DNA of 64,000 nucleotides. Origin: Streptomyces canus. GTDB lineage: Bacteria; Actinomycetota; Actinomycetes; Streptomycetales; Streptomycetaceae. Every line of letters starts with the position of its first letter. Within the stretch, counting starts at the first letter, position 1. Both the position numbers and the translations under genes were made by a program. Positions 50,477 to 59,389 of the stretch are shown here, one piece after another. A model generated the notes under the pieces. That model saw nothing but the letters and a program-made list of their open reading frames with translations. It was not told the origin of the DNA and did not search any database. The stretch is taken from positions 6,500,001 through 6,564,000 of the forward strand of contig NZ_JAUSYQ010000002.1 of the NCBI RefSeq assembly GCF_030816965.1. The letters are read 5' to 3'.

Positions 50477-50815
50477 TTCGCGTGGTGCTGTTTCTCGAAA
50501 TCCCTGGGCCCAAACGGGATGTGAGCTTTCACACGCAACTCAGAATTGCCACCCGGCGTCCGGTTACGGCAGAGTCTCATTCCTGTCAGGCCCCGCATAC
50601 GACACACCTGTACCCCCAGCGGTACGGCACCACAGCAACACCACCAACTCCACAGCGTCGTCGTATGCCGCCCGCGCACCATGCGGCGCTCCCCGCGAGG
50701 GAGTTGCCCACCGGGCCCGTGCCTCCCGTGACCCCGTTAGTTGGGAGGCCAGTGTCTAGGGGCACGATTGCGTCCGCCAGGGTCACCGAAGCGGGCGATG
50801 CTGGAAGGAAACCGT
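50477..50815 (+). promoter_or_regulatory. Leader region of the transglycosylase gene
   Basis: About 340 bases upstream of a secreted lytic transglycosylase. In Streptomyces such genes often carry a c-di-AMP (ydaO) riboswitch; I looked for its conserved core and do not find it. GTTACGGCAGAG around 50562 could be a promoter element. No gene is supported. Confidence 0.3.
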
Positions 50816-51499
50816 GTGAGCCCGATTTCGGTCCGGGGATTCGCAGTGGCCTCCGCCACCGCGGTCACCGCTGTCGGAAGCGTTGTCGGAGTTGCCTCCG
50901 GCAGTGTCGCGCAGCCGAACGACGCCGAGGCGACGGCAGCCGACACGACGCTCCTGGCGGACATCCCCGCGGGTGAGCAGGCTCAGGTGCAGACCGCGTC
51001 CCTCACGCAGCAGGCCGACACCCAGGCCATCGCCGCGGACGCGAGCGCCAAGAAGGTCGCGGAGGAGTCGGCGCGCAAGGCCGCCGCCAAGTCCGCGATC
51101 GAGAAGAAGGAGGCCGCCGAGAAGGCGGCCAAGGAAGCCAAAGAGCGCGCCGAGGCCAAGGAAAAGGCCAGCAGGAGCTCCTCCAGCTTCCCGGTCCAGA
51201 GCTCGTACACCGTCGCGCAGATCCAGGCGATGGCTGCCTCGATGGTGCCGAGCGGACAGTTCCAGTGCTTCAGCAACATCGTGGACCACGAGTCCAGCTG
51301 GAACTACCAGGCCGTCAACGCCTCCTCCGGTGCCTACGGTCTCTTCCAGGCCCTGCCGGGCTCCAAGATGTCGTCGGTCGGCGCCGACTGGCAGACCAAC
51401 CCGGCCACCCAGATCAAGTGGGGCCTCAACTACATGGACAGCCGGTACGGCAGCCCCTGCGAGGCCTGGTCGTTCTGGCAGGCCAACCACTGGTACTGA
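50816..51499 (+). CDS. Secreted lytic transglycosylase (SLT domain)
   Basis: 227 residues. GTG start with GGAAGGAA five bases upstream; an ATG 18 bases earlier is in frame. Signal peptide VASATAVTAVGSVVGVASGSVA, then an Ala/Lys/Glu-rich coiled coil (about residues 75-118, KKVAEESARKAAAKSAIEKK and onwards). The C-terminal transglycosylase-like domain has the catalytic Glu in NIVDHESSWNYQAVN, GAYGLFQALPGSKM and the final GLNYMDSRYGSPCEAWSFWQ. It cleaves peptidoglycan glycan strands, with likely roles in growth or germination. Confidence 0.92.
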   Translation: MSPISVRGFAVASATAVTAVGSVVGVASGSVAQPNDAEATAADTTLLADIPAGEQAQVQTASLTQQADTQAIAADASAKKVAEESARKAAAKSAIEKKEAAEKAAKEAKERAEAKEKASRSSSSFPVQSSYTVAQIQAMAASMVPSGQFQCFSNIVDHESSWNYQAVNASSGAYGLFQALPGSKMSSVGADWQTNPATQIKWGLNYMDSRYGSPCEAWSFWQANHWY

Positions 51500-51522
51500 G
51501 CGCGCCCTGCTCTCAACCTCGC

Positions 51523-51555
51523 GAAGCCCCTCCCCGTCCTAGGGGGAGGGGCTTC
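51523..51555 (+). terminator. Terminator after the transglycosylase gene
   Basis: GAAGCCCCTCCCC pairs with GGGGAGGGGCTTC (51543-51555), a 13-bp perfect stem with a seven-base loop, 24 bases after the stop codon. Confidence 0.85.
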
Positions 51556-51625
51556 TGCCATGTACGGTCGGACCGGACGACTCCAGGGGGGAGTGGTGAG
51601 GAGAGACGGGGGAAGAGGACGGATC

Positions 51626-52969
51626 ATGTCGCGAGTGCCAGGGTGGCTCGGTCGGATCGGTACCCGACTGACCGATATGGGTGAGCGGTTGGACGAGCGC
51701 CGCGCGGAGGTGGCCCGTGAGGAGGCCGAGGCTGACTCGGCCCAGCCGTCCGAGCGCGGGTCGAAGAGGCCGTCGAGCGCCGCCTCCCGCGCCCCTGTCG
51801 TGCTGGTTCCCCGTCCCGATCCGGCGCAGGCCGTGCCGTGGGGCGTACGGGTCGCCGCCGAGGCCGGCTGGCGGCTGCTGGTGCTCGCGGGCACCGTCTG
51901 GGTGCTGATGCGGGTGATCAGCTCCGTACAGCTCGTCGTCTTCGCCTTCGTCGTCGCCCTGCTCATCACCGCGCTGCTCCAGCCGACGGTGGCCCGCCTC
52001 ATGCGGCACGGCGTCCCGCGCGGCCCCGCCACGGCTCTCACCGCGATCCTCGGCTTCGTCATCATCGGGCTGCTGGGCTGGTTCGTGACCTGGCAGGTCA
52101 TGGAGAACATCGACGACCTCTCCGACCAGATCCAGAACGGCATCGACGACCTGCGCAACTGGCTCCTGAAGAGCCCCTTCCACGTCACCGACAAGCAGAT
52201 CAACCAGATCGCCAAGAACCTGCGGGAGGCGGTCGGCGCCAACACCGACCAGATCACGTCGGCGGGCCTGGAGGGCGTCCAGGTCGTCGTGGAGGCGCTC
52301 ACCGGCATACTGCTGACCTTCTTCTCCACGCTCTTCCTGCTCTACGACGGCCGGCGCATCTGGGCGTGGACGCTGAAGCTGGTCCCCGCGGCCGCCCGGC
52401 CCGCCGTGGCCGGCGCGGGACCGCGCGCCTGGCGCACCCTGACCGCCTACGTCCGCGGCACGGTCCTCGTGGCCCTCATCGACGCCGTCTTCATCGGCAT
52501 CGGCATCTACTTCCTCGACGTCCCCATGGCCGTCCCGCTGGCCGTCTTCATCTTCCTGTTCTCGTTCATCCCGCTCGTGGGCGCGGTCGCCTCCGGAGCG
52601 CTGGCGGTACTCGTCGCGCTGGTCACGCAGGGCGTGTTCACGGCCGTGATGACGCTCGTGGTGGTCCTCGCCGTCCAGCAGATCGAGGGCCACATCCTCC
52701 AGCCGTTCATCCTCGGCCGCGCGGTGCGCGTCCACCCGCTCGCGGTCGTCCTCACGGTCGCGACGGGCGGCATGGTGGCCGGCATCGGCGGCGCGGTGGT
52801 GGCCGTACCGCTGGTGGCGGTGACGAACACGGTGGTGAGCTACCTCAAGGCGTACGCCGAGGAGCAGTCGGCGCCACCCGAGATCGAGGACGAGGCCGTA
52901 GCGGATGAACAGGGCCCGGCGGAACCGCCCCCGGACCCCGAAAAACCTCCCTCGGATTCGGTCGAATGA
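51626..52969 (+). CDS. AI-2E family transporter (YdiK/PerM-like permease)
   Basis: 447 residues. Polar N-terminus (about 90), eight membrane helices, and the family core: LVVFAFVVALLITALLQPTV, FFSTLFLLYDGRRIW, YFLDVPMAVPLAVFIFLFSF, VASGALAVLVALVTQG and QQIEGHILQPFILGRAVRVHPL. The C-terminal tail is acidic and Pro-rich. Despite the name, family members include sodium or proton antiporters. The ATG at 51626 is preceded by AGAGGACGG; an in-frame ATG at 51560 would add an Arg/Gly-rich extension and is less likely. Confidence 0.92.
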   Translation: MSRVPGWLGRIGTRLTDMGERLDERRAEVAREEAEADSAQPSERGSKRPSSAASRAPVVLVPRPDPAQAVPWGVRVAAEAGWRLLVLAGTVWVLMRVISSVQLVVFAFVVALLITALLQPTVARLMRHGVPRGPATALTAILGFVIIGLLGWFVTWQVMENIDDLSDQIQNGIDDLRNWLLKSPFHVTDKQINQIAKNLREAVGANTDQITSAGLEGVQVVVEALTGILLTFFSTLFLLYDGRRIWAWTLKLVPAAARPAVAGAGPRAWRTLTAYVRGTVLVALIDAVFIGIGIYFLDVPMAVPLAVFIFLFSFIPLVGAVASGALAVLVALVTQGVFTAVMTLVVVLAVQQIEGHILQPFILGRAVRVHPLAVVLTVATGGMVAGIGGAVVAVPLVAVTNTVVSYLKAYAEEQSAPPEIEDEAVADEQGPAEPPPDPEKPPSDSVE

Positions 52970-53122
52970 ACGCCGAACACAGTGCTTTGAACAGCCCGCG
53001 AATTCAACTTCCGTCAACTGGCGGCAGGTAGGAAACCAGCCCCCGGAATATGCGCCCGGACTGATACACATTCCCTCCTCAGCGCTACGCGTCAGGCGTA
53101 CGTGCGAGGCGGCGGGGGTGTG

Positions 53123-53869
53123 ATGTCGGGCCACGAACACCTGGCACAGGCCCTGGCCGCGTGCGGCCGTGACGGCTTCACCGGAGAGCTGCGGATCACC
53201 GGGACACCCGGTGGCACCTTCCACTTGGGGGACGGCCACGTGGTCGCCGTGGAGTCGCCCGGTGCCCAGGGACCCGAGGCACCGCTGCTGCGCTCCGGGC
53301 GGGTCAGTGGCGAGCAGTGGGCCGAGCTGGTGCGGGAGTCCGGCGGTTCGCGCCGGCCGGCCACCGCGCTCATCGCGCACGGTTACGCGGGGGCCGCGCA
53401 GCTGCGTGTGGTGTGCGCGCCGGCCCTGCACGACGCCGCGTTCGCGCTGGCCGCGGGCCGGGTGGAGGACTGCGAACGCCGCGCCACCGCGGAGCCGTTC
53501 GCGCAGGTCCCCCGGGGTGAGCCGCCTCTGCGGCTGTTGCAGGACGTGATCCGCAGACTCACCGCCCTGGCCGCGCTGCCGCACCCGGTGCACCCCGGCC
53601 GCGAACGGCCCGTGCGCGCGGGCACGGACAACGGATCCGGGCCCCTGCGGCGCGAGTTGACGGTAGAGGTCGCGCGCATGCTCGACGAGGGGCTCCTGAT
53701 GTGCGCCGGACCGTCCACGCCCATCGTGGTCCGCTCTCTTCCCGACGGCGATGAACTCCGGCCTCGCACGCCCACGCCCGTGGAGCAGTCCCCGTCCGCG
53801 ACAGGAACCGATCTGCCCCGCCGAAAACCCGGCAGCTTCTTCCGACTCCGAAACGGAAGGCCCAAATGA
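53123..53869 (+). CDS. DUF4388 (PATAN-like) domain protein
   Basis: 248 residues. N-terminal DUF4388/PATAN domain: GFTGELRITGTPGGTFHLGDG, VVAVESPGAQGPEAPLLRSG, then an Arg/Leu-rich winged region and a C-terminal disordered tail ending FFRLRNGRPK. The family occurs in bacterial gliding and GTPase-activating systems. ATG at 53123 or GTG at 53102; the ribosome site is only GGGGG. Its stop overlaps an ATG (ATGA) that begins the decayed gene downstream. Confidence 0.75.
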   Translation: MSGHEHLAQALAACGRDGFTGELRITGTPGGTFHLGDGHVVAVESPGAQGPEAPLLRSGRVSGEQWAELVRESGGSRRPATALIAHGYAGAAQLRVVCAPALHDAAFALAAGRVEDCERRATAEPFAQVPRGEPPLRLLQDVIRRLTALAALPHPVHPGRERPVRAGTDNGSGPLRRELTVEVARMLDEGLLMCAGPSTPIVVRSLPDGDELRPRTPTPVEQSPSATGTDLPRRKPGSFFRLRNGRPK

Positions 53870-54330
53870 ATCCGTCCGGCGCAGCGTGCCGCGGGCGGTC
53901 GCCCCGGCGGTCACGGCTGCGCCGCCTTCTACGCCGTCGGTGACACCGCCCTGATGGTGGTGCTCGGCGACGAGGGCATGGACGTGGACCACCTGCACCG
54001 GGCGACCCAGCCGACCCTGAACAGGATCGGCTCGATCCTCACCGACAAGGCGACCGAGAAAGCGCCAGAAGGAGTTTCTCCGACCAGGTGATGGGCCTGG
54101 TCAAGTCCCTCGCACCGACGCCCTCGTACGAGACCGTCGAGAACCACCCGCCGGAGGTCCTGGACCTCCTGGCGGGTGCGACCCTCGACCTGTCCTGGGC
54201 CGTACGGTCGTGATGACCGAGGACGTCTTCAAGGAGCGCCGCGGGGTCAGCGGTGACAACCACTTCTCCAGGAGGTCCTGGTCAACAGCGAGAACCCGGC
54301 GGGTGGTGAAGCACTACTGGTGGACGGCCG
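53866..54330 (+). pseudogene. Frameshifted remnants of one or more genes coupled to the DUF4388 gene
   Basis: ATGAATCCGTCC overlaps the preceding stop, but its frame ends after 25 codons. A second frame gives HGCAAFYAVGDTALMVVLG and EGMDVDHLHRATQPTLNRIG, stopping at 54091; this resembles the C-terminal half of a small regulatory protein, possibly of the roadblock/LC7 type. A third block, FSDQVMGLVKSLAPTPSYE through DLSWAVRS then stop, is in another frame, and a fourth, EVLVNSENPAGGEALLVDG, follows. Each has coding bias but none is a whole gene, so this reads as a decayed segment. Confidence 0.6.
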
Positions 54331-54341
54331 GCTGCGGGCGG

Positions 54342-56684
54342 TTACTCCGTCCGCAGCCCGTCCGGCCGCATCAGCCTCAGCAGCGGCGGCAGGCTCAGCA
54401 CCGTCACCACGATGACCACCGCCGCCCCCACGCCGGTCATCGACAGCACGCTCGGCCAGTCCACGCGCACCGTGGTGTCCGTCATCCGCAGCAGGACCGC
54501 GCCCAGCGTCAGCCCCACCACCGAGGCCAGCAGCAGCCCCAGCGTGATCGGGATCGCCGTCTGCCAGAGCACCGACAGACTCAGGGTGCGCCTGCGGGTG
54601 CCGAAGGCGACCAGCGCCGACAGCAGCTTCTTGCGCTCACGCAGCTGCTCCAGCTGGGAGACCAGCAGGCTCGCCCCGATCAGCGCGAGGACACAGGCGG
54701 CGCCGACGAACAGGCCGGTGCGGATGGACTCGTAGCGGTCGTTGCGCTCGAACGACACCCAGTTCATCGGCTCTTCGAGCGGGTTGATGCGGGCCGCCGT
54801 GTTGCGTACGTACTCGCGCGCGTCCGGCAGCGACTCGTCGAGCCGCAGATAGACCTGCCCGCGCACGCCCGGCGCGACCGTCGAGGACAGGGCGCTCGGG
54901 GTGATCAGGAGGCCGCCGCGCTTGTAGCCGGTCGGATCCACGACGGAGCGGGCCTGCTTGACGTCCTTCGGCAGAGTCCAGGCGACCGGCTTGGTGTTCC
55001 CGGAGCCGTCGGAGGTCTCGGTCTCGAAGTAGAGCGTCCGGCCGGGCTTGGCGGTCAGGGCCCCCTCCTCGCCGTCGTCCCCGCCGCCCTGAAGGACGAA
55101 GGAGTCGCCCTCGCGGCACGAGGGCAGTACGGCGATCTCGCGCAGCGACGCGCAGTCGGCGACGGTCACCCGGCTCCAGCGCGCCTCGTCGCCCGGCCCG
55201 TCGGCGATATACCCCTCGTCGAACGCGTACACCTTCTCCACGCCCTTGGTCGCGGCGAGTTCCTTCGCGGTCGCGGCGAGCGTCTTCCCGTCCGGCACGC
55301 TCACCTGCATCTGCGCCCGCGAGACGTCGTAGCCGGTGCTCTTGGTGTAGTCGCCCTCGACACCCGCAAACAGCATCTGCAGCGCGATCGCCCCGGCCAC
55401 CGCGACCGCGATGCCGTTGACCATCCGGGCCGCCGTACCGCTGCTCAACTGGAGTCGTCGCACGGCCAGTTGCCAGGACAGTCCGCCCGCGCCCAGCCGG
55501 GCCACGACCGCCTCGACGATCCACGGCAGCAGCGCGGTCACGCCGACCAGCAGCAGGATGACACCGCCGGTGACGAGGTACTGGTTGAAGTCGCCCTCGT
55601 CGCGCCCCTGTCCGACCATCGGGTAGAGCATCGCGAGTCCGGCCAGCGGCAGCAGCAGCCGCCACCACAGCCGGCGCCGTGCGGGTTTGGCCGTACGCAC
55701 CACGCCGAGCGGCTCGATCACCACGCCGCGCAGGGCGAACAGCGTCACCATGACGGCCGCGGCGGGCACCGCGAGACCGACCAGCAGGGCCAGTGCGGGG
55801 GAGGGGTTGAGGTAGCTCGGGAACACGCTCATCCCGAACACCTCGACGGAGCCCGCCACTTCACGTCCGATCAGGAAGAACCCGGTGCCGAGGACCAGCC
55901 CCAGCACCGCTCCCGCGAGCGCCTCGCCGGCGGCGATCCGCCGGGTCGAGCGGCCGTCGGAGCCCACCAGGCGCAGGGCCGCGAGCCGCCGGTCGCGCCG
56001 CTCGCCGCCGAAGCGCACGGCCGCGGTGATGAACACGGCGACCGGCATCAGCAGGACGACGAAGACGACGAGGATCAGCAGGAGCATGACAGGATCGGTC
56101 TGCTCCTCGGTCGGGTTCGGGTCCCCGAAGCGGTCGATCCGGACGACCCGGCCGCCGTCGATGCCCTGGGCCGCGAGCCCCTCGGCGCCCCGGTAGTAGG
56201 CGAGTTCATGGGAACCGATGAGCCCGCTCTCGCCGATCGTGCCGACGATCCGCTCGGGCAGCCGGTCCCGCAGGAGCCTGCCGTCGCCGGACTCCAGCAG
56301 CTTCTTCAGCGCGGGGGAGACGACCATCTCGCCGGCCGCCGGAAAGCTCCCGACCCCCGGCGGCAGCGGCGCCTTCGGTCCCTCGGGCTCCAGCTCCCGG
56401 CCGCGGACGCTCATGTCCCGGAAGGTGGTTCCGGTGGCAGCGACCAGCAGGGTGTCGGCCGCCTTCGGGATGACCTTGTCGCTGTACGTGATGTCCGTAC
56501 GGGCCTCCTCCCGGTCGTGCCGGACCGCCAGGGCGCTCGGCAGCGCGGTGGTCAGCAGCAGCAACGCCACCCCCAGACCTACGCCGACCGCGGTCAGCAG
56601 CGCCCGGACCCACCCCTCGCGTCCGCCCGCGAAGGCGAACCGGACCCCCATGGCGAGGTCTCGCCACCACTGCCTGAGACTCAT
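54342..56684 (-). CDS. ABC exporter permease, FtsX/MacB-type
   Basis: 780 residues. Ten membrane helices in two FtsX domains, each with the characteristic extracellular region between helices 1 and 2 (about 60-190 and 430-610). Helix blocks include LLLILVVFVVLLMPVAVFI, GEALAGAVLGLVLGTGFFLI and the final SVVGLTLGAVLLRM. MacB-like permeases move lipids, peptides or antibiotics, or transmit force without transport. ATG overlaps the ATPase stop (ATGA). Confidence 0.9.
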   Translation of the reverse strand: MSLRQWWRDLAMGVRFAFAGGREGWVRALLTAVGVGLGVALLLLTTALPSALAVRHDREEARTDITYSDKVIPKAADTLLVAATGTTFRDMSVRGRELEPEGPKAPLPPGVGSFPAAGEMVVSPALKKLLESGDGRLLRDRLPERIVGTIGESGLIGSHELAYYRGAEGLAAQGIDGGRVVRIDRFGDPNPTEEQTDPVMLLLILVVFVVLLMPVAVFITAAVRFGGERRDRRLAALRLVGSDGRSTRRIAAGEALAGAVLGLVLGTGFFLIGREVAGSVEVFGMSVFPSYLNPSPALALLVGLAVPAAAVMVTLFALRGVVIEPLGVVRTAKPARRRLWWRLLLPLAGLAMLYPMVGQGRDEGDFNQYLVTGGVILLLVGVTALLPWIVEAVVARLGAGGLSWQLAVRRLQLSSGTAARMVNGIAVAVAGAIALQMLFAGVEGDYTKSTGYDVSRAQMQVSVPDGKTLAATAKELAATKGVEKVYAFDEGYIADGPGDEARWSRVTVADCASLREIAVLPSCREGDSFVLQGGGDDGEEGALTAKPGRTLYFETETSDGSGNTKPVAWTLPKDVKQARSVVDPTGYKRGGLLITPSALSSTVAPGVRGQVYLRLDESLPDAREYVRNTAARINPLEEPMNWVSFERNDRYESIRTGLFVGAACVLALIGASLLVSQLEQLRERKKLLSALVAFGTRRRTLSLSVLWQTAIPITLGLLLASVVGLTLGAVLLRMTDTTVRVDWPSVLSMTGVGAAVVIVVTVLSLPPLLRLMRPDGLRTE

Positions 56685-57367
56685 ACGACCCGCTCCATGT
56701 CCCGGGACTTCCCGTCCCGTACGACGATCTCGCGGTCGGAGTAGGCGGCCACCCGTGCCTCGTGCGTGACGAGGACGACGGCCGCGTTGGTGGACCGGGC
56801 GGCCTCGGTGAGCAGGTCCATGACCCTCTCGCCGTTGAGGGAGTCGAGCGCGCCGGTCGGCTCGTCGGCGAACAGCACGCGCGGGTTGGTCACCAGGGAG
56901 CGGGCCACGGCCACGCGCTGCCCCTGACCGCCGGACACCTCACCGGGCCGCTTCTTCCTCAGGTCGTCGACCTCGAGACGTTCCATCCAGCCCAGCGCCG
57001 CCTTCTCGGCCTCCTTGCGGGACGTGCCGTTGAGCCGCAGCGGCAGCGCCACGTTCTCCACGCAGGTCAGCTCGGGGACGAGCTGCCCGAACTGGAAGAC
57101 GAAACCGAACTCGGAGCGCCGAAGCGCACTGCGCTCGGCGTCGTTCATCGTGGCCATTTCACGGCCGTTGTAGGTGATCGAGCCCGAGTCGGGCGTGACG
57201 ATCCCGGCGAGACAGTGCAGCAGGGTCGACTTGCCGGACCCGGAGGGGCCCATCACGGCGACGACCTCGCCGGGGTGGATGGAGAACTCGGCGCCGTCGA
57301 GTGCGACGGTCGGACCGTAGGTCTTGCGCAGCTCGTCGGCTACGAGCAGGGAACCGGCCGGGGTCAC
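56681..57367 (-). CDS. ABC transporter ATP-binding protein, MacB/LolD-type
   Basis: 228 residues. Walker A GPSGSGKSTLLHCLAG, Q-loop FQFGQLVPELT, signature EVSGGQGQRVAVARSL, Walker B RVLFADEPTGALDS and H-loop LVTHEARV are all intact. GTG start overlaps the PadR stop (GTGA), giving a three-gene operon padR-ATPase-permease. Confidence 0.95.
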   Translation of the reverse strand: MTPAGSLLVADELRKTYGPTVALDGAEFSIHPGEVVAVMGPSGSGKSTLLHCLAGIVTPDSGSITYNGREMATMNDAERSALRRSEFGFVFQFGQLVPELTCVENVALPLRLNGTSRKEAEKAALGWMERLEVDDLRKKRPGEVSGGQGQRVAVARSLVTNPRVLFADEPTGALDSLNGERVMDLLTEAARSTNAAVVLVTHEARVAAYSDREIVVRDGKSRDMERVV

Positions 57368-57888
57368 TTGACCACCACCTCCGCGAGCTTGTCGAGACGC
57401 GCGGCGGTGAGCTCCAGCCAGCGCAGGTCGGCTTCCAGATGGAACAGGGCGTGATCGCAGATCAGCTGGTCGGCGAGGTCGCCCTTGCGCTTGCGGTCGG
57501 TGAGGATGCGCATCATCCGCAGGTGCTCGGCGCGCTGGTTGTCGAGGATGTCGCCGGCGTCCCGGTGCGTGAGCAGCGCGAGGACGACCTTGGTGTACAG
57601 CGTGGACTGGAGATACGGCTCGGGCTTCTCCGGCGTCGCGAGCCACCGCTGGACGTCGGTGATCCCGGCGTCGGTGATGGCGTACCGCTTCCGCTCGGGT
57701 CCGCCGCCGGGCTCGATCCCGTCGACTTCGACGAGCCCGTTCTTCAGCAGCCGCGACATCGTCGAGTAGACCTGGCCGTAGTGCAGCGGCCGGTCGTGAC
57801 CGAACTTCTCGTCGAAGGCCCGCTTGAGGTCGTAACCGTGGCGGGGCCCGGACTCCAGGAGCCCTAGGAGGGTGTGACCGATGGACAT
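57364..57888 (-). CDS. PadR-family transcriptional regulator
   Basis: 174 residues. N-terminal winged helix (HTLLGLLESGPRHGYDLKRAFDEKF, LHYGQVYSTMSRLLKNGLVE) with the C-terminal helical dimerisation domain of the Vir/PadR s2 type (LLTHRDAGDILDNQRAEHLRMM). Probably represses its own operon and is released when the exporter's drug or lipid substrate is bound. A matching operator lies immediately upstream. Confidence 0.93.
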   Translation of the reverse strand: MSIGHTLLGLLESGPRHGYDLKRAFDEKFGHDRPLHYGQVYSTMSRLLKNGLVEVDGIEPGGGPERKRYAITDAGITDVQRWLATPEKPEPYLQSTLYTKVVLALLTHRDAGDILDNQRAEHLRMMRILTDRKRKGDLADQLICDHALFHLEADLRWLELTAARLDKLAEVVVK

Positions 57889-57899
57889 GGAGAGGACTG

Positions 57900-57925
57900 T
57901 ACATGCGGTGTATACCCCGCATGTA
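57900..57925 (-). promoter_or_regulatory. PadR operator / promoter of the ABC exporter operon
   Basis: TACATGCGG (57900-57908) and CCGCATGTA (57917-57925) form a nine-bp perfect inverted repeat around an eight-base spacer containing TGTATACC, which supplies a -10-like sequence. ATGT-N8-ACAT-type symmetry is the hallmark of PadR operators. Autoregulation is expected. Confidence 0.7.
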
Positions 57926-57993
57926 TACGCGGCGTGTGTAGATGGGGTCAGGCGGTGAGCAGCCGCAGGTGGGGGCCGATTGTCACGGTTCTG

Positions 57994-58239
57994 CTACGTG
58001 TCCCGGGTGTCCTTGGGTGGCCGACCCCGGCGCGGCAGCGGCCCGGTGTCGCCGGGAAGCCGGCCGGTCTCCTTCAGGGCCCGGCGCAGCAGGAACTCGA
58101 TCTGCGCGTTCGCCGACCGCAGCTCGTCCCCGGCCCACCGCGCCAGCGCCTCGTACACCAGCGGGTCCAGCCTCAGCAGCACCTGCTTGCGCTGCTGAGG
58201 CCGCCGCTCGGGGGAGCCCCCCTCGGAAGGTGTCGTCAC
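57994..58239 (-). CDS. Small ribbon-helix-helix protein coupled to the SPFH gene
   Basis: 81 residues. VLLRLDPLVYEALARWAGDE, RSANAQIEFLLRRALKETG is an Arc/CopG-like ribbon-helix-helix DNA-binding or oligomerisation unit, followed by a basic tail PRRGRPPKDTRDT. GTG overlaps the SPFH stop (GTGA). This pairing is widespread in Streptomyces; the partner function is unknown. It is not a toxin-antitoxin pair, since no toxin gene is present. Confidence 0.8.
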   Translation of the reverse strand: MTTPSEGGSPERRPQQRKQVLLRLDPLVYEALARWAGDELRSANAQIEFLLRRALKETGRLPGDTGPLPRRGRPPKDTRDT

Positions 58240-59153
58240 TGGTAAAGGGTCCCGGTGTTGAGAACCGGCTGCGGGGCGCGGTCGCCGCACAACACCACCA
58301 TCAGGTTGGACACCATCGCCGCCTTGCGCTCCTCGTCCAGCTCGACGATGTCCCGCTCGGTGATCCGGGCGAGCGCCTCCTCGACCATGCCGACCGCGCC
58401 CTCCACGATCTGCCGCCGGGCCGCGACGACCGCGCCGGCCTGTTGCCGCTGGAGCATCGCCGAGGCGATCTCCGGCGCATAGGCGAGGTGGGTGAAGCGG
58501 GACTCGATGATCTGGACGCCGGCCGACTCCACGCGCGCGTGCAGTTCGGTGGCGAGCTTCTGGGTGATCTCGTCGGCGTTGCCCCGCAGCGAGAGCCCGT
58601 CCTCCTCGTGGGCGTCGTAGGGGTACTCGATGGCGATGTGCCGTACCGCCGTCTCCGTCTGGGTGGCGACGAACTTCACGAAGTCGTCCACCTCGAAGGT
58701 GGCCTGCGCGGTGTCCTCGACCTTCCACACCACGACCGCGGCCAGCTCGATCGGGTTGCCGTAGGCGTCGTTGACCTTGAGGACGGCGGTCTCGTGGTTG
58801 CGGACCCGGGTGGAGACCTTCGTACGGGAGGTGAAGGGGTTCACCCAGCGCAGGCCGTCCTGGCGGATCGTGCCCTTGTAGCGACCGAAGAGCTGGACCA
58901 CTCGGGCCTCACCCGGCGCCACCGTGTTGAGGCCGCGCAGCGAGATGAGCGCCACGATCAGGACGGCGGCCCCACCGACGGCGAAACCGGGGCTCTCGCC
59001 GCTCGCGGCGAACAGGAAGACGGCGAGCAGCAGCCCGACCAGGCCCAGCAGCAGCGCGAGCGCGCCGCCGATGCTGTGCGCGGCGAACTCCCGCACGCGC
59101 GGGGCGGGCATGTCGGGTGTGTCGGCTATGGATGCGGAGTCTTGCGCGGACAT
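58236..59153 (-). CDS. SPFH/Band 7 membrane protein (stomatin-like)
   Basis: 305 residues. Two N-terminal hydrophobic segments (about 26-72), then an SPFH domain: [76 protein letters not shown], and an amphipathic coiled coil. Scaffold of membrane microdomains. The ATG has GGGGGACC upstream. Confidence 0.93.
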   Translation of the reverse strand: MSAQDSASIADTPDMPAPRVREFAAHSIGGALALLLGLVGLLLAVFLFAASGESPGFAVGGAAVLIVALISLRGLNTVAPGEARVVQLFGRYKGTIRQDGLRWVNPFTSRTKVSTRVRNHETAVLKVNDAYGNPIELAAVVVWKVEDTAQATFEVDDFVKFVATQTETAVRHIAIEYPYDAHEEDGLSLRGNADEITQKLATELHARVESAGVQIIESRFTHLAYAPEIASAMLQRQQAGAVVAARRQIVEGAVGMVEEALARITERDIVELDEERKAAMVSNLMVVLCGDRAPQPVLNTGTLYQ

Positions 59154-59190
59154 GGAGGTCCCCCGTCTCGAGTCTAGCTCGGTGTTAACT

Positions 59191-59204
59191 AAGTGATATC
59201 ACTT
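59191..59204 (-). promoter_or_regulatory. 14-bp palindrome AAGTGATATCACTT upstream of the SPFH gene
   Basis: A perfect AT-rich palindrome, 38 bases before the SPFH start. It overlaps the expected -35 of a promoter whose -10 is TAGACT (about 59172-59177 on the minus strand), with GTTAAC in the spacer. Likely a binding site for a dimeric regulator (GntR/YtrA- or MarR-like symmetry). The regulator is not encoded nearby. Confidence 0.6.
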
Positions 59205-59389
59205 TACCCCGTCCCGGCAACCTTGACACCCTCTCGGAGGTCTGGTTCCGAGGAGGCGGGTGCTGATTCTCACGCCCCCCCAAGACCCGATCGAAGGTCC
59301 TGCGCCATATGGACCGGTGTTAGCTTTCTGAGCTGACCTGTGCCACGAACCTGTGTGGCCGCCGATGAGGAAGCGGAGCGAGTCGACCC

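Noticed and set aside
50477..50815. c-di-AMP (ydaO) riboswitch before the transglycosylase gene
   Set aside because: The context is right but I do not find the conserved core or pseudoknot elements in the sequence.
51539..53998. 819-codon minus-strand frame across the AI-2E permease
   Set aside because: Arg/His-rich composition typical of antisense GC3 bias; the plus strand has a clear membrane protein.
57994..59153. Toxin-antitoxin pair (ribbon-helix-helix protein as antitoxin)
   Set aside because: The overlapping upstream gene is an SPFH membrane protein, not a toxin. The pairing is that of a Streptomyces SPFH operon.
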